A stretch of 64,000 bases of DNA from an uncultured Maribacter sp. (lineage in GTDB: Bacteria > Bacteroidota > Bacteroidia > Flavobacteriales > Flavobacteriaceae). This document shows positions 1-9,556 of this stretch, piece by piece. The stretch spans positions 62,001 to 126,000 of the forward strand of contig CANNFY010000002.1 of the NCBI GenBank assembly GCA_947504045.1. The letters are read 5' to 3'. The notes under the pieces are model-generated. The model was not told where the DNA came from, searched no databases, and worked only from the letters and a program-made list of their open reading frames with translations. Numbering within the stretch: the stretch's first letter is position 1; the number at the start of each line of letters is the position of its first letter. Position numbers and translations under genes: made by a program.

Positions 1-1
1 C

Positions 2-2533
2 GTTTTATTTGCATTAAATAAAAATACCAAAGGAGCAATTAATATTTTTGTAAAAGATGGGGCATATACTATAAATTCTCCTTTTGAAGGAAGTTTTATG
101 CGTATGGCAGACCAAAAACAAGGTGTTGTTGTAAAAGATAGTTTGCAAGACCTACAATTAAGGTCTTTATATAATACTGCAGGAATGCAATTTGTTTTTC
201 CAGACCCTATAATTCAAGGAGATTATGGTATTGTGCCTCTACCAGAAGAGGAAAAAACCAAAGCTAGCCAAGATGCATTGGTACTTAAAATAGAAAGTAA
301 TGGAGAAGTTGTAGAAAAGAAAATTCTTGGAGGAAAAGGAACTTCAAACTTTTCGGATAAAATAAAAGTTGGCGGATTAGATTTTGCTTTTGCTTTTGGG
401 TCTAAAATTTATGAGCTTCCTTTTAGTATTAAATTAAACGATTTTATAGCAGAAAAATACCCAGGTACAGAAAAAGGATATGCTTCTTTTATGAGTAAAG
501 TTACCATTGAAGATGAACGCCCTTTTGATTATAAAATTTTTATGAATAATGTATTAGATCACCAAGGGTATCGTTTTTTTCAAGCTAGTTTTGATCCAGA
601 TGAAAAAGGAACAATTCTTTCTGTAAATCATGATTTTTGGGGAACTTGGATTACCTACATAGGTTATACTCTTTTATATATAGGTTTATTAGGAACTATG
701 TTTTTTGGAAAAACTAGATTTAGAGATTTGGTTCAGAAATTAAATAAATTAAAAGCAAAAAAGGTGGCATTAAGTTTAGTATTGTTATTAAGTACTACTA
801 TATCTACTTTAGGCCAAGAGCATAGTGTCAACGATGGTCATAACCATGGCGTAAAACCAACCACGGCTCAGATAGACTCTGTTATAATGGCAACAAAGGT
901 TTCTGAAGAACACGCAGAAAAGTTTGGAAAACTAGTAATACAAGATGAAAGTGGTAGAATGAAACCCATAAATACGTTTTCGTCAGAATTACTCAGAAAA
1001 CTTAGTCTTAAAGATAGCTACAAAGAGTTAAATGCGGATCAAGTATTTTTATCTATGATGATGAATCCGGCAGTATGGTATAATACCGAGTTTATTGCTG
1101 TAGATAAGAAGAAAAAAAACGATAGTATTAGAAAAACTATAGGAGTAGAAAAAGGAAGAGAATTTGTAAAAGCAACAGATTTTTTTGATGCAAATGGAAA
1201 TTATAAATTAGAACCTTTTTTAAATGAAGCAACGGGTACTACAAATCCAAATAAATTTCAACAAGATATTAAAGATGCTAATATTAGACTTAGTATTTTA
1301 AATCAAGCTTTAAGTGGGCAAATTATAAAGATTTTTCCTTTATTAAATAATGAAAATAATAAGTGGATATCTGCTGTAGAGTATAGGGGAGGGCAGTATC
1401 AAATAGCAGACTCTTTATACGGTAATTTTGTTAAAAACGCAGTGCCTTACTATTTAATGACCTTGTCTAAAGCCATTAAAACTGGAAATTATGCTGATGC
1501 AGATAAATTATTAGAGGCATTTAAGCAAAATCAAAAAAACCACGGAGAAGAAGTTTTACCAAGTGATCAAAAAGTTAATACTGAAGTAATATATAATAAG
1601 TTAAATATATTTAATAGACTATATAAATACTATGCATTAATAGGTGTGTTAATGTTTTTTACATTAATTTTTCAAATATTTAAAGACCGCGAAATATGGA
1701 AAATAGGTATTTATGCTTTTAAAGGAATTATTATTATTTTCTTTTTATGGCACACAGCTGGCTTAATATTACGTTGGTATATATCTGGTCATGCACCTTG
1801 GAGTGATGCTTACGAGAGTATACTTTATGTATCTTGGGCAACCATGGCAATGGGCTTATTGTTAGGTAGAAAAAATGATATGACAATTGCCGCTTCCGCC
1901 TTTGTAACCTCTATGTTATTATGGATTGCTCACCAAAGTTGGGTAGATCCTTCTATAGCAAATTTACAACCAGTTTTAGATAGTTATTGGCTAATGATAC
2001 ATGTTGCTGTAATTGTTGGTAGTTATGGTCCCTTAACTGTTGGTATGATATTAGGGGTTGTATCTTTATTACTCATAATTTTAACCAATAAAAAGAATAA
2101 GAAAAAGATGGATCTTAATCTACAAGAGTTAACAGTTATTAATGAAATGGCTTTAACCGTAGGTTTAATAATGCTTACTATAGGAAACTTTCTTGGCGGT
2201 CAATGGGCAAATGAAAGTTGGGGTCGCTATTGGGGCTGGGATCCAAAAGAAACTTGGGCTTTAGTATCCATTATGGTATATGCTTTTGTTATACATACAA
2301 GGTTAGTTCCTGGATTAAGAGGAAAATGGACTTTTAACTTTTTAAGTGTTGTTGCTTTTGGTAGTATTATGATGACGTATTTTGGAGTAAACTTTTATTT
2401 AGTTGGTTTACATAGTTATGCTAGTGGGGATCAAGTAATAACGCCAGACTTTATTTATTATACAGTTTTTGGAGTTTTTGTTTTAGGCGGAATAAGTTAT
2501 TGGAGATATAAAGCTAATTATTCAAAAAATTAA
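2..2533 (+). CDS. ccsA: Cytochrome c biogenesis protein CcsB/CcsA fusion (5' end outside window)
   Basis: This is the 3' part of a system II cytochrome c synthase, which exports haem and attaches it to apocytochromes c on the outer face of the inner membrane. The frame is open from base 2, so the ATG at 98 is internal and the gene starts upstream. About 843 residues are visible. The first part is ResB/CcsB-like and ends in a membrane segment near nt 655-710. A second hydrophobic segment and a long periplasmic stretch follow, then the multi-pass CcsA part from about nt 1620. The haem-binding tryptophan-rich motif WGWDPKETW lies near nt 2230-2256, with flanking His residues in HVAV and GLHSY. 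Both halves in one chain is the usual arrangement in Bacteroidota. bshB1 follows after 59 bases. Confidence 0.93.
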   Translation, partial: VLFALNKNTKGAINIFVKDGAYTINSPFEGSFMRMADQKQGVVVKDSLQDLQLRSLYNTAGMQFVFPDPIIQGDYGIVPLPEEEKTKASQDALVLKIESNGEVVEKKILGGKGTSNFSDKIKVGGLDFAFAFGSKIYELPFSIKLNDFIAEKYPGTEKGYASFMSKVTIEDERPFDYKIFMNNVLDHQGYRFFQASFDPDEKGTILSVNHDFWGTWITYIGYTLLYIGLLGTMFFGKTRFRDLVQKLNKLKAKKVALSLVLLLSTTISTLGQEHSVNDGHNHGVKPTTAQIDSVIMATKVSEEHAEKFGKLVIQDESGRMKPINTFSSELLRKLSLKDSYKELNADQVFLSMMMNPAVWYNTEFIAVDKKKKNDSIRKTIGVEKGREFVKATDFFDANGNYKLEPFLNEATGTTNPNKFQQDIKDANIRLSILNQALSGQIIKIFPLLNNENNKWISAVEYRGGQYQIADSLYGNFVKNAVPYYLMTLSKAIKTGNYADADKLLEAFKQNQKNHGEEVLPSDQKVNTEVIYNKLNIFNRLYKYYALIGVLMFFTLIFQIFKDREIWKIGIYAFKGIIIIFFLWHTAGLILRWYISGHAPWSDAYESILYVSWATMAMGLLLGRKNDMTIAASAFVTSMLLWIAHQSWVDPSIANLQPVLDSYWLMIHVAVIVGSYGPLTVGMILGVVSLLLIILTNKKNKKKMDLNLQELTVINEMALTVGLIMLTIGNFLGGQWANESWGRYWGWDPKETWALVSIMVYAFVIHTRLVPGLRGKWTFNFLSVVAFGSIMMTYFGVNFYLVGLHSYASGDQVITPDFIYYTVFGVFVLGGISYWRYKANYSKN

Positions 2534-2592
2534 TGTTACTTTCTAGAAAGGTATTACTATAACAACGACTACTATTAAAATAACTTTTAAGA

Positions 2593-3309
2593 ATGAAATT
2601 AGATATTTTAGTTTTTGGAGCTCACCCAGATGATGCAGAATTAGGAGCAGGCGGTACAATTGCTAAAGCAGTAGCTGCCGGAAAAAAAGTTGGTATTGTA
2701 GACCTTACAAGAGGGGAGTTGGGAACAAGAGGTTCCGCAGAAATTAGAGATAAAGAAGCAACAAAAGCAGGAGAAATATTAGGAGTATCTGTACGAGTTA
2801 ATTTAGCTTTTGCAGATGGTTTTTTTATAAATGATAAAGCACACCAATTAGAAATTATAAAACAAATACGTACTTATAAGCCAGACATTGTTTTATGTAA
2901 TGCTATAGATGATAGGCATATAGATCACGGTAAGGGAAGTAAATTAGTTAGCGATGCATGTTTTTTAAGTGGTTTAGTTAAAATAGAAACTACAATAGAA
3001 AACACTATACAAAACCCGTGGAGACCAAAAAATGTATACCATTATATTCAATGGAAAAATATAGAGCCAGATTTTGCAGTTGATATTACTGGGTATGTAG
3101 ATGTTAAAATGGAATCTATAAAAGCCTATGCTTCTCAATTTTATGATCCAAATAGTAAAGAGCCAGAAACACCAATAACTAGCAAAAACTTTTTTGATAG
3201 TGTTGAGTATAGAGCAAGAGATTTAGGAAGGCTAATAGGAGTTAATTACGCAGAAGGTTTTACTGTAGAAAGAATTATAGGTGTAGATAACCTAGATGCT
3301 ATTATTTAA
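2593..3309 (+). CDS. bshB1: Bacillithiol biosynthesis deacetylase BshB1
   Basis: The product is a 238-residue PIG-L/LmbE-family zinc deacetylase. It removes the acetyl group from GlcNAc-malate, the second step in making the low-molecular-weight thiol bacillithiol. The N-terminal motif GAHPDDAELGAGG carries the zinc-binding His and Asp-Asp pair, and the downstream HIDHGKGS supplies the third metal ligand region. TRGELGTRG is also typical of BshB1. The length fits the family. The stop codon overlaps the stop of the convergent histidine kinase gene by four bases (TTAA). Bacillithiol synthesis is known in Bacteroidota as well as Firmicutes; the other bsh genes are not in this window. Confidence 0.93.
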   Translation: MKLDILVFGAHPDDAELGAGGTIAKAVAAGKKVGIVDLTRGELGTRGSAEIRDKEATKAGEILGVSVRVNLAFADGFFINDKAHQLEIIKQIRTYKPDIVLCNAIDDRHIDHGKGSKLVSDACFLSGLVKIETTIENTIQNPWRPKNVYHYIQWKNIEPDFAVDITGYVDVKMESIKAYASQFYDPNSKEPETPITSKNFFDSVEYRARDLGRLIGVNYAEGFTVERIIGVDNLDAII

Positions 3310-5396
3310 GCAATTCGCATATATTCTTCTTTATTTTTAGGTACAGTAAAATAAAAACAAGAACCTTTTCCTTGTGTACTTGTAACCCATATTTTGCCAC
3401 CATTTTTCACCACCATTTCTTTACATAAAGACAAGCCTAAACCAGTACCTTTTTCATTGTTTGTACCATAGGTAGTTACATTGGTATTTTTATTAAAAAT
3501 TGCATCTTGCATTTCAAAACTCATACCAACACCTGTGTCTTTAACAAAAATTTCCCAATAGTTTGGTTTTCGCATACAACCAACTGTTATAGAGCCACTG
3601 TCAGGCGTAAATTTAAGAGCATTACTTATTAAATTTCGAATAACAATATCTATTTGGTTTTTATCTGCCCAAGAAAATGTTTTTGGTGGTAATTGATTTA
3701 TAAGTTTTATAGATTTTTTTTGTGCACTTTCTGTAAGTAAATTAAAATTTTCTTGTACTAAATGTGCTAAGCAAAACTCCGATGGTTTTAATATTGACCC
3801 ATTCATTTGAGATTGCCCCCATGATAGTAGATTGTTTAACGTAAAGGAAATATGATCTATATCAGATTTTAATTTTGGTACAAAATTTAAAAATTCTTCT
3901 TTCCCAATTTCTCCGTCATTAAATAGTTTTAGTAAGCCTTGAAAAGCGCCAATAGGTCCTCTTAAATCATGCCCAATAATTGAAAAAAGTTTATCTTTAG
4001 TAGAGTTAATTTCTCTAAGATTAATTTCTTTCTTTTCTAAGTCGTCTTTCTTGGTACTTAGTTCTAAATTTAATTTTTTCTGAATTTTTTCATTCCTATT
4101 AATAATATAGGTGATAATCATAAAAATTAAAAGTATTGCTAAGGCATAATAAACATAGTTTTTTTGCTTGGCTAGTGCAATATTATTTGCAAGTATTAAT
4201 TCTTCTTTTTGTTTTTCATGCTCAACTTTTGTTTTAAGCATTGTTAAACTTTTTTGATTTTCATTTCTAGATAATGTATCTGAAATTTTTTGATAAAGTT
4301 CATGATAAACAAGAGCTTTGGCATAATTCTCTTTATTCTTGTTTATTTTATATAATGTTTTTGCACATTTTTGAATACCTTCTTTAAATTGTAATTTGTT
4401 AGACAATTTAAAAGCACCTAGTGCATATACCTTAGAAATACTATCTTTTTCTTGTCCTAAGTACGCTTCAGACATTCCATTTAAAAGGTCTATTTTTCCT
4501 CTATCATCTTGTAAAGATTCGTGCAGCATTTCACTTTGATGATACCAATATAAAGACCATTTGTATTTTTCTTGTTTTAAGTAAACCTTTCCTTTTATTT
4601 CATAGGCGTAGGCTAGCCAATCCATAATTTTCTTTTTTTCAAATATTGCAATACTCTGGTTAATATTAAACATTGCATATTCTAGGTTTCCCATATCTGC
4701 ATATGCAGAAGCCATGTTGCTCATTGTTTCTGCAGAAAAAATTGGATTTTTTAATTCTTCATTAATTTTTTTTACTTTTTTAAAGAAAACTAAACCTTGC
4801 TTATAATCTTTTTGACTTATATAAAGATTAGCAATATTCTCATTAATAATAGATAGCATTTTTTTGTTATCTACCTTTTTTGCTAATTCCTCGGCTTTTA
4901 AATATCCGCTAAGCGCCCTTGCATAGTTTCCTAAATATGCATATTCAACTGATACATTGTTTTGAGATTCTAAAATCTTTTTAGTGTAATTAATTTCTTT
5001 AGCTATACCTAGTGCTTGTTCATAATATTGAATCCCTTTTTTATGAAAACCTTGATCAGAGTAATATGTACCTATACCAAGTAAAGAATTTATTTTACCT
5101 CTTTTATAGTTTATATTGCTACTATATTCATAAGCGGTTTGTGATACTTGCAATAAACTATCCGTGTTATAGTACCTAAGCTCGCTACCTAACTTATTTA
5201 ATAAGTTAATATATACCGTGTCTTTTGTAGTAAAGTCTGATTTTACTTTTATGTGAGCTATTTCATTTTCTAAACTATCACGTACGGTTTGTTGTGCAGT
5301 TGTAACTATTGCAAAAAGGAATAGACCTGTAAATATTAATTTACGGTTTAAAGTTTGGGGAAAACTGCTTAATAAGAAAAGACAGTTTTTTATCAT
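3306..5396 (-). CDS. TPR-domain sensor histidine kinase (paralogue 1)
   Basis: A 696-residue membrane sensor kinase. A signal-like hydrophobic N-terminus (about residues 18-35) is followed by tetratricopeptide repeats over roughly residues 80-370, a single membrane segment near 413-432, a short coiled linker, then the kinase. The H-box is in FSIIGHDLRGP (His near residue 475), the N-box in RNLISNALKFTP, and the G-boxes in KDTGVGM and GTGLGLSLCKEM. The repeats are predicted to be periplasmic, the kinase cytoplasmic. No receiver domain or response regulator is encoded nearby, so it is an orphan kinase. The next gene upstream on the same strand (5541-7595) is a close structural paralogue. The ligand is unknown. 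Confidence 0.88.
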   Translation of the reverse strand: MIKNCLFLLSSFPQTLNRKLIFTGLFLFAIVTTAQQTVRDSLENEIAHIKVKSDFTTKDTVYINLLNKLGSELRYYNTDSLLQVSQTAYEYSSNINYKRGKINSLLGIGTYYSDQGFHKKGIQYYEQALGIAKEINYTKKILESQNNVSVEYAYLGNYARALSGYLKAEELAKKVDNKKMLSIINENIANLYISQKDYKQGLVFFKKVKKINEELKNPIFSAETMSNMASAYADMGNLEYAMFNINQSIAIFEKKKIMDWLAYAYEIKGKVYLKQEKYKWSLYWYHQSEMLHESLQDDRGKIDLLNGMSEAYLGQEKDSISKVYALGAFKLSNKLQFKEGIQKCAKTLYKINKNKENYAKALVYHELYQKISDTLSRNENQKSLTMLKTKVEHEKQKEELILANNIALAKQKNYVYYALAILLIFMIITYIINRNEKIQKKLNLELSTKKDDLEKKEINLREINSTKDKLFSIIGHDLRGPIGAFQGLLKLFNDGEIGKEEFLNFVPKLKSDIDHISFTLNNLLSWGQSQMNGSILKPSEFCLAHLVQENFNLLTESAQKKSIKLINQLPPKTFSWADKNQIDIVIRNLISNALKFTPDSGSITVGCMRKPNYWEIFVKDTGVGMSFEMQDAIFNKNTNVTTYGTNNEKGTGLGLSLCKEMVVKNGGKIWVTSTQGKGSCFYFTVPKNKEEYMRIA

Positions 5397-5540
5397 AGCT
5401 TCTTAATATATTAAGAAAATAAATTTACTCTGAAGCCACTCTTATTACTAAAAAATGTTGTGAAACACTAAATTTTGTGTGTTTTATCCTTTAAACTATG
5501 TATTTCATCGATGATTTATACTATTTAGAAATTTAGTTTT

Positions 5541-7595
5541 CTAAATACTTTTAGAAGTAGGAAGGGTAAAAGTAAATGAGCTTCCAATATTTTCTTCACT
5601 TTTTACCCAAATTTCACCTTTGTTTAATTCAATCATTTCTTTGCATAAAGATAATCCTAAGCCGGTACCTTTTTCGTTATTCGTACCATAGGTAGAAAAA
5701 TGCTCATTGTCGTTAAAAATCTTATGTATATCGTTTTTAGAAATACCTTTTCCGGTGTCTGCAACGGTGGTTTCTATTCTATTATTATTTTGTTTAGAAG
5801 AAATAGTAATTACACCACCTTTTGGAGTAAATTTTATGGCATTGTTTAATATATTTCTAAGAATTAAATCTATATGATCTTCATCTGCAAATGCATAACT
5901 GTTATCCGGTATTTGTAGAAGAATGTTTAACTCTTTTTTTTCAATAATATCAGTAAATAATTTTATGTTATTAGAAGCAATGGTATGTAAATTAATTTGT
6001 TTTTGAAAAATCTTAAATCCCTTCATTTGAGTTTTACCCCAAATAAGTAAATTGTTTAATGTAAAATGTATATGTTCTACATCATTTTTTAATTTAGGAA
6101 TAAAACGTTTTATTACTTTTTCATCTTCCGTTTCTTGTAGTAATTGTTTTAAAGATAATATTGGACCTCTTAGATCATGACCAATAATAGAAAATAATTT
6201 GTCTTTAGTTAAATTGTTTTTCATTAACTCTTTTTCGCTAAAAACTAAAGTTTCATTTTTAATTTTTAAGGCTTCGCTTAATTTTTTTTGAGTATTTAAA
6301 TTTCGAATAATTAGAGTACCTATTATGGCTAAAATAAAAATTGTAATTAAAAAGAAATAAAGTATTTTCCTTTGTTTGCTAACCTCTAAATTATTACTGT
6401 TAATTAGAGCTTCTTGTTCTTCTTTATGCTTGTTTTCTATATCTATAAATGTTATACTAATTAGTTGTTCGCTTTTAGAAACAGAATCGGACATTTTTTT
6501 AAATAGGTGATGGTATTTTAATGCATTGCTCGGGTCATTTAGTTTTTCGTAAATAGAAGAAAGTGTTTCTGAAGCATCTGAAATACCTCTTGGATACTTA
6601 ATTTCTTTAGCTAGTTTACAGGCTTTTATAGCATAATCTTTAGCTAAATGTATTTCATTTTTTTTTACATAAACTTTGGCAATACAATTAAACAAATCCA
6701 TTTTACCAATGTCATAGTTTGTTTTAAGTTGTATTGTTTCACTTTTTTTATACCATGATAAAGCATCATCATATTTTTCTTCTTTAAGATTAATGTCGCC
6801 TTTTAATTTATACGCGTATCCAACCCAGTCTTCTAATTCTAATTCTGTTACTGTTTTAATGCCAAGATCAATATTCTTTTTTGCTAACTCTAAATTGTTT
6901 GTGCCAATATAGGCTCTTGTTAAATTACATGATGAAGTGCCAATCCCCATTTCATCATTAATTTCTAAAGCTATTTTTTTAGCTTTCTTGTAATAAAATA
7001 TTGCTTTATCATATAGTTTTTTATGGCTATACGTAACACCTATATTTTCATATATAGTTAGTAATATAACTTTGTTATTATATTTTAGGGCTAATTTTTC
7101 TGATTCTAAATATTCTTTTAATGATTTTGCACTATCTCCTATATGATCATATTGTATTGCGGAATAGTTACTGATTCTTAAAAGTAAAACGGTATCTCTG
7201 TTTTTAGTTGCAATTTGTTTTGATTTATTTAAGTAATTAAGAACAAGAGAATCTTTTCCTTTTTCTAAATAATAAGCACTTATACCAAAATAAGCTAAAC
7301 TTTTTCCTTTTTCATAATTAATAGATGTACTGTATTCTAGTGCTTTTTTAGAAAATGTTAGTAGTGTGTCTGAGGTAGAAAATTCATATTCAAAAGCTAA
7401 TTTTTGCAGTGTATTAATATAAGAAGTGTCTTTTTTAGAAAAATTTGGGCTATTTTCTTTTTTTATAATTAAAGAAATAAGACTGTCTTTTCTTTTTTGA
7501 GAATAAATAGTTGAAAAATTTAAAATAAAAAATAAAAAGAGAAGAAATGAATTTAGATATATGGGAGACTTAAAAAAATATTTTAAGTTATTCAT
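5541..7595 (-). CDS. TPR-domain sensor histidine kinase (paralogue 2)
   Basis: A 684-residue kinase with the same plan as its neighbour at 3306-5396: hydrophobic N-terminus, TPR-like helical repeats to about residue 375, one membrane segment near 412-430, H-box FSIIGHDLRGP (His near 472), N-box LRNILNNAIKFTP, G1 ADTGKGIS and G2 GTGLGLSLCKEM. The stretch STYGTNNEKGTGLG is shared almost exactly with paralogue 1, which points to tandem duplication. The 144 bases between the two genes show no terminator hairpin, so read-through from this gene into the next is possible. There is no adjacent response regulator. Its signal and partner cannot be read from sequence. Confidence 0.87.
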   Translation of the reverse strand: MNNLKYFFKSPIYLNSFLLFLFFILNFSTIYSQKRKDSLISLIIKKENSPNFSKKDTSYINTLQKLAFEYEFSTSDTLLTFSKKALEYSTSINYEKGKSLAYFGISAYYLEKGKDSLVLNYLNKSKQIATKNRDTVLLLRISNYSAIQYDHIGDSAKSLKEYLESEKLALKYNNKVILLTIYENIGVTYSHKKLYDKAIFYYKKAKKIALEINDEMGIGTSSCNLTRAYIGTNNLELAKKNIDLGIKTVTELELEDWVGYAYKLKGDINLKEEKYDDALSWYKKSETIQLKTNYDIGKMDLFNCIAKVYVKKNEIHLAKDYAIKACKLAKEIKYPRGISDASETLSSIYEKLNDPSNALKYHHLFKKMSDSVSKSEQLISITFIDIENKHKEEQEALINSNNLEVSKQRKILYFFLITIFILAIIGTLIIRNLNTQKKLSEALKIKNETLVFSEKELMKNNLTKDKLFSIIGHDLRGPILSLKQLLQETEDEKVIKRFIPKLKNDVEHIHFTLNNLLIWGKTQMKGFKIFQKQINLHTIASNNIKLFTDIIEKKELNILLQIPDNSYAFADEDHIDLILRNILNNAIKFTPKGGVITISSKQNNNRIETTVADTGKGISKNDIHKIFNDNEHFSTYGTNNEKGTGLGLSLCKEMIELNKGEIWVKSEENIGSSFTFTLPTSKSI

Positions 7596-7738
7596 TATAA
7601 GATCTTTGTTAAATAAATAAAAGTTTATGCATAATTTTTTAATTGATTTTACTGATTAACTAAAATCATATTTCCTACAAGTTACGTTTTTTTAATAATT
7701 ATGTCTAATGCTTTTATTTATTTTTTTGGTTAGTTTAT

Positions 7739-7770
7739 TTTGATAGATTAAATAAAAAAAATTACCTTTG
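7739..7770 (+). promoter_or_regulatory. Promoter of tRNA-His, Bacteroidota type
   Basis: TTTG at 7739-7742, a 20-base spacer, then TACCTTTG at 7763-7770, which matches the Bacteroidota -33/-7 consensus TTTG...TAnnTTTG. The tRNA begins 16-17 bases after the -7 box. Confidence 0.75.
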
Positions 7771-7786
7771 CAGTCGCTTACAAATG

Positions 7787-7860
7787 GTGGTTGTAGCTCA
7801 GCTGGTTAGAGCATCGGTTTGTGGTACCGAGGGTCGCGGGTTCGAATCCCGTCTTCCACC
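7787..7860 (+). tRNA. tRNA-His (anticodon GTG)
   Basis: A cloverleaf can be drawn: D stem GCTC/GAGC, anticodon stem TCGGT/ACCGA with loop TTGTGGT (anticodon GTG), T stem GCGGG/CCCGT with TTCGAAT loop. The discriminator base is C, and a G at 7786 can serve as the extra G-1 that marks tRNA-His. The 3' CCA is not encoded. As read, the acceptor stem (7787-7793 with 7853-7859) has two T-T oppositions at pairs 5-68 and 6-67. The gene stands alone with its own promoter and a terminator directly behind it. Confidence 0.95.
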
Positions 7861-7870
7861 CTAAAAAGCA

Positions 7871-7901
7871 AAAGCCTTATCTTAAAGATAAGGCTTTTTT
7901 T
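7871..7901. terminator. Rho-independent terminator behind tRNA-His, probably bidirectional
   Basis: An inverted repeat AAAGCCTTATC / GATAAGGCTTT with a five-base loop is followed by a T run. It lies between tRNA-His and the convergent peptidase gene that ends at 7914, and could serve both. Confidence 0.88.
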
Positions 7902-7913
7902 ATGCGCAAATTT

Positions 7914-9476
7914 TTAATTTGCTACTTGATCAACAACTACACGTTGCTCTCTATTTGCAATTTCCCAAGCAGTATAAAAAATTAATTTTGTTCTGTTTTC
8001 TAGAAGGTCATAATTAATTTTGTCAGGAGTATCAGTTGGTCTATGATAATCATCATGTGTACCGTTGAAGTAGAATATTATTGGAATATTATTTTTCGCA
8101 AAATTGTAATGATCACTACGGTAGTAAAAACGATTTGGATCGTTTTCATCATTATACGTATAATCTAATTCTATATTAGTATATTTTTTATTTACTTCTT
8201 CAGATAGGTTGTGTAAATCGGTACTAAGTTTATCAGAACCTATTAAATAAATATAATTTCGATTCCCTTCTCTTTTAGGGTCAATTCTACCTATCATATC
8301 AACATTAAGGTTCGCAACGGTATTTTCTAAAGGAAAAATAGGGTCTATATCTGCATAATATTGTGAGCCTAATAATCCTTTTTCTTCACCAGTAACATGT
8401 AAAAAAACAATGGACCTTTTAGGGGCTTGTCCTAATTTTTCTGCCTTTTTAAATGCTTCAGCTATTTCTAATAGAGCAACGGTACCAGAACCATCATCAT
8501 CTGCGCCGTTATTAATTTCTCCTGTAGGTGTAACACCTATATGATCTAGGTGAGACGATATTACTAAGTATTCTTCAGGTTTTTCTGAGCCTTTTAATAC
8601 CGCAACAACATTTTCTGTTTGTAGATCATTGTCTGCACTTATAATTTTTAAATTTATAGGCTTTTTTATAACCTTGGTGCTACTATTAGTATCTATTTCT
8701 GGATAAATGTTTTTTGCTAAAAAAGAGTCGATAAATAAGCTGCTAAATTGTTTTTTGTTTGTTTCTTTAACTTCCATGCGTCCACTTTTGTTTTCTCTCA
8801 TGTAGTTAAATCTTTTTTGAAATCTTGAGTAACTAGTAGCATCGTAATATAAAATTGCACTAGCGCCTTTGTCTAAAGCAATTTTTATTTTTCTTCCAAT
8901 TGCTTCAGAAGCATTACTCCAAACAGATTTTTCTTTAGATCCTGTTATAATATAATTGTCATTTTTGTCTAAAGGTTCTCCTGCTTTAACCAAAACAATT
9001 TTATTAGTAACATCAATATTATTATAATCAGAATAACTATCGGTTTCTATGCCATAACCTACATATGTAATATCGTCAAAATTATTTTCAACAGCATTAA
9101 AGGTTAAAACATGGTCTCCTACAGCGTATTCTGCATTATTATATATTATATTTCCGGTAGGAACATTATTTAAAGTTAAGGTTACATTCTGAAAATAGTT
9201 TCCATCTTTTTTAGCTGAAGGTATTTCCAGTTTTTCGTACTCTTTTTTTAAATATTCTACTGCTTTTTTTTGCCCAACTTGTCCTGTTTCTCTCCCTTCA
9301 AATTCATCAGAGGCATAAGTGTATAAGTGTTCTTTTAATTCATCTTCTGTAATAGATGCGGCTATTGTAGTAACATCTATTTCTTTAGTTTTATTAGTTT
9401 GATTTTCGGTTATTGTTTTTTGTGAGGTATTACAGGCGACAAAAAGCCCGAGTGTAGAAAAAAGTATTTTTTTCAT
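7914..9476 (-). CDS. M28-family zinc aminopeptidase, lipoprotein
   Basis: A 520-residue secreted peptidase. The N-terminus MKKILFSTLGLFVAC ends in a lipobox-like Cys, so it is probably membrane-anchored. A protease-associated (PA)-like region covers about residues 140-270, followed by the M28 catalytic domain: SSHLDHIG (zinc His near 309), GADDDGSG (bridging Asp), TGEEKGLLGS (catalytic and zinc Glu), NVDMIGR, and RSDHYNF (last zinc His). All metal ligands appear present, so it should be active, most likely as an aminopeptidase or related exopeptidase. It is transcribed alone: a -7 box lies at 9507-9514 and a terminator follows the gene. Confidence 0.92.
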   Translation of the reverse strand: MKKILFSTLGLFVACNTSQKTITENQTNKTKEIDVTTIAASITEDELKEHLYTYASDEFEGRETGQVGQKKAVEYLKKEYEKLEIPSAKKDGNYFQNVTLTLNNVPTGNIIYNNAEYAVGDHVLTFNAVENNFDDITYVGYGIETDSYSDYNNIDVTNKIVLVKAGEPLDKNDNYIITGSKEKSVWSNASEAIGRKIKIALDKGASAILYYDATSYSRFQKRFNYMRENKSGRMEVKETNKKQFSSLFIDSFLAKNIYPEIDTNSSTKVIKKPINLKIISADNDLQTENVVAVLKGSEKPEEYLVISSHLDHIGVTPTGEINNGADDDGSGTVALLEIAEAFKKAEKLGQAPKRSIVFLHVTGEEKGLLGSQYYADIDPIFPLENTVANLNVDMIGRIDPKREGNRNYIYLIGSDKLSTDLHNLSEEVNKKYTNIELDYTYNDENDPNRFYYRSDHYNFAKNNIPIIFYFNGTHDDYHRPTDTPDKINYDLLENRTKLIFYTAWEIANREQRVVVDQVAN

Positions 9477-9506
9477 ATAGCTATAAATTATAAATTATGT
9501 GTTTAG

Positions 9507-9514
9507 CAAAAATA
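9507..9514 (-). promoter_or_regulatory. Candidate -7 box for the M28 peptidase gene
   Basis: The minus strand reads TATTTTTG (TAnnTTTG), about 30 bases before the start codon. No convincing TTTG -33 box is seen. Confidence 0.45.
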
Positions 9515-9556
9515 CTTAAAAGTTTTATGATGTTTTAATAACCTCTAATCTGTTTG

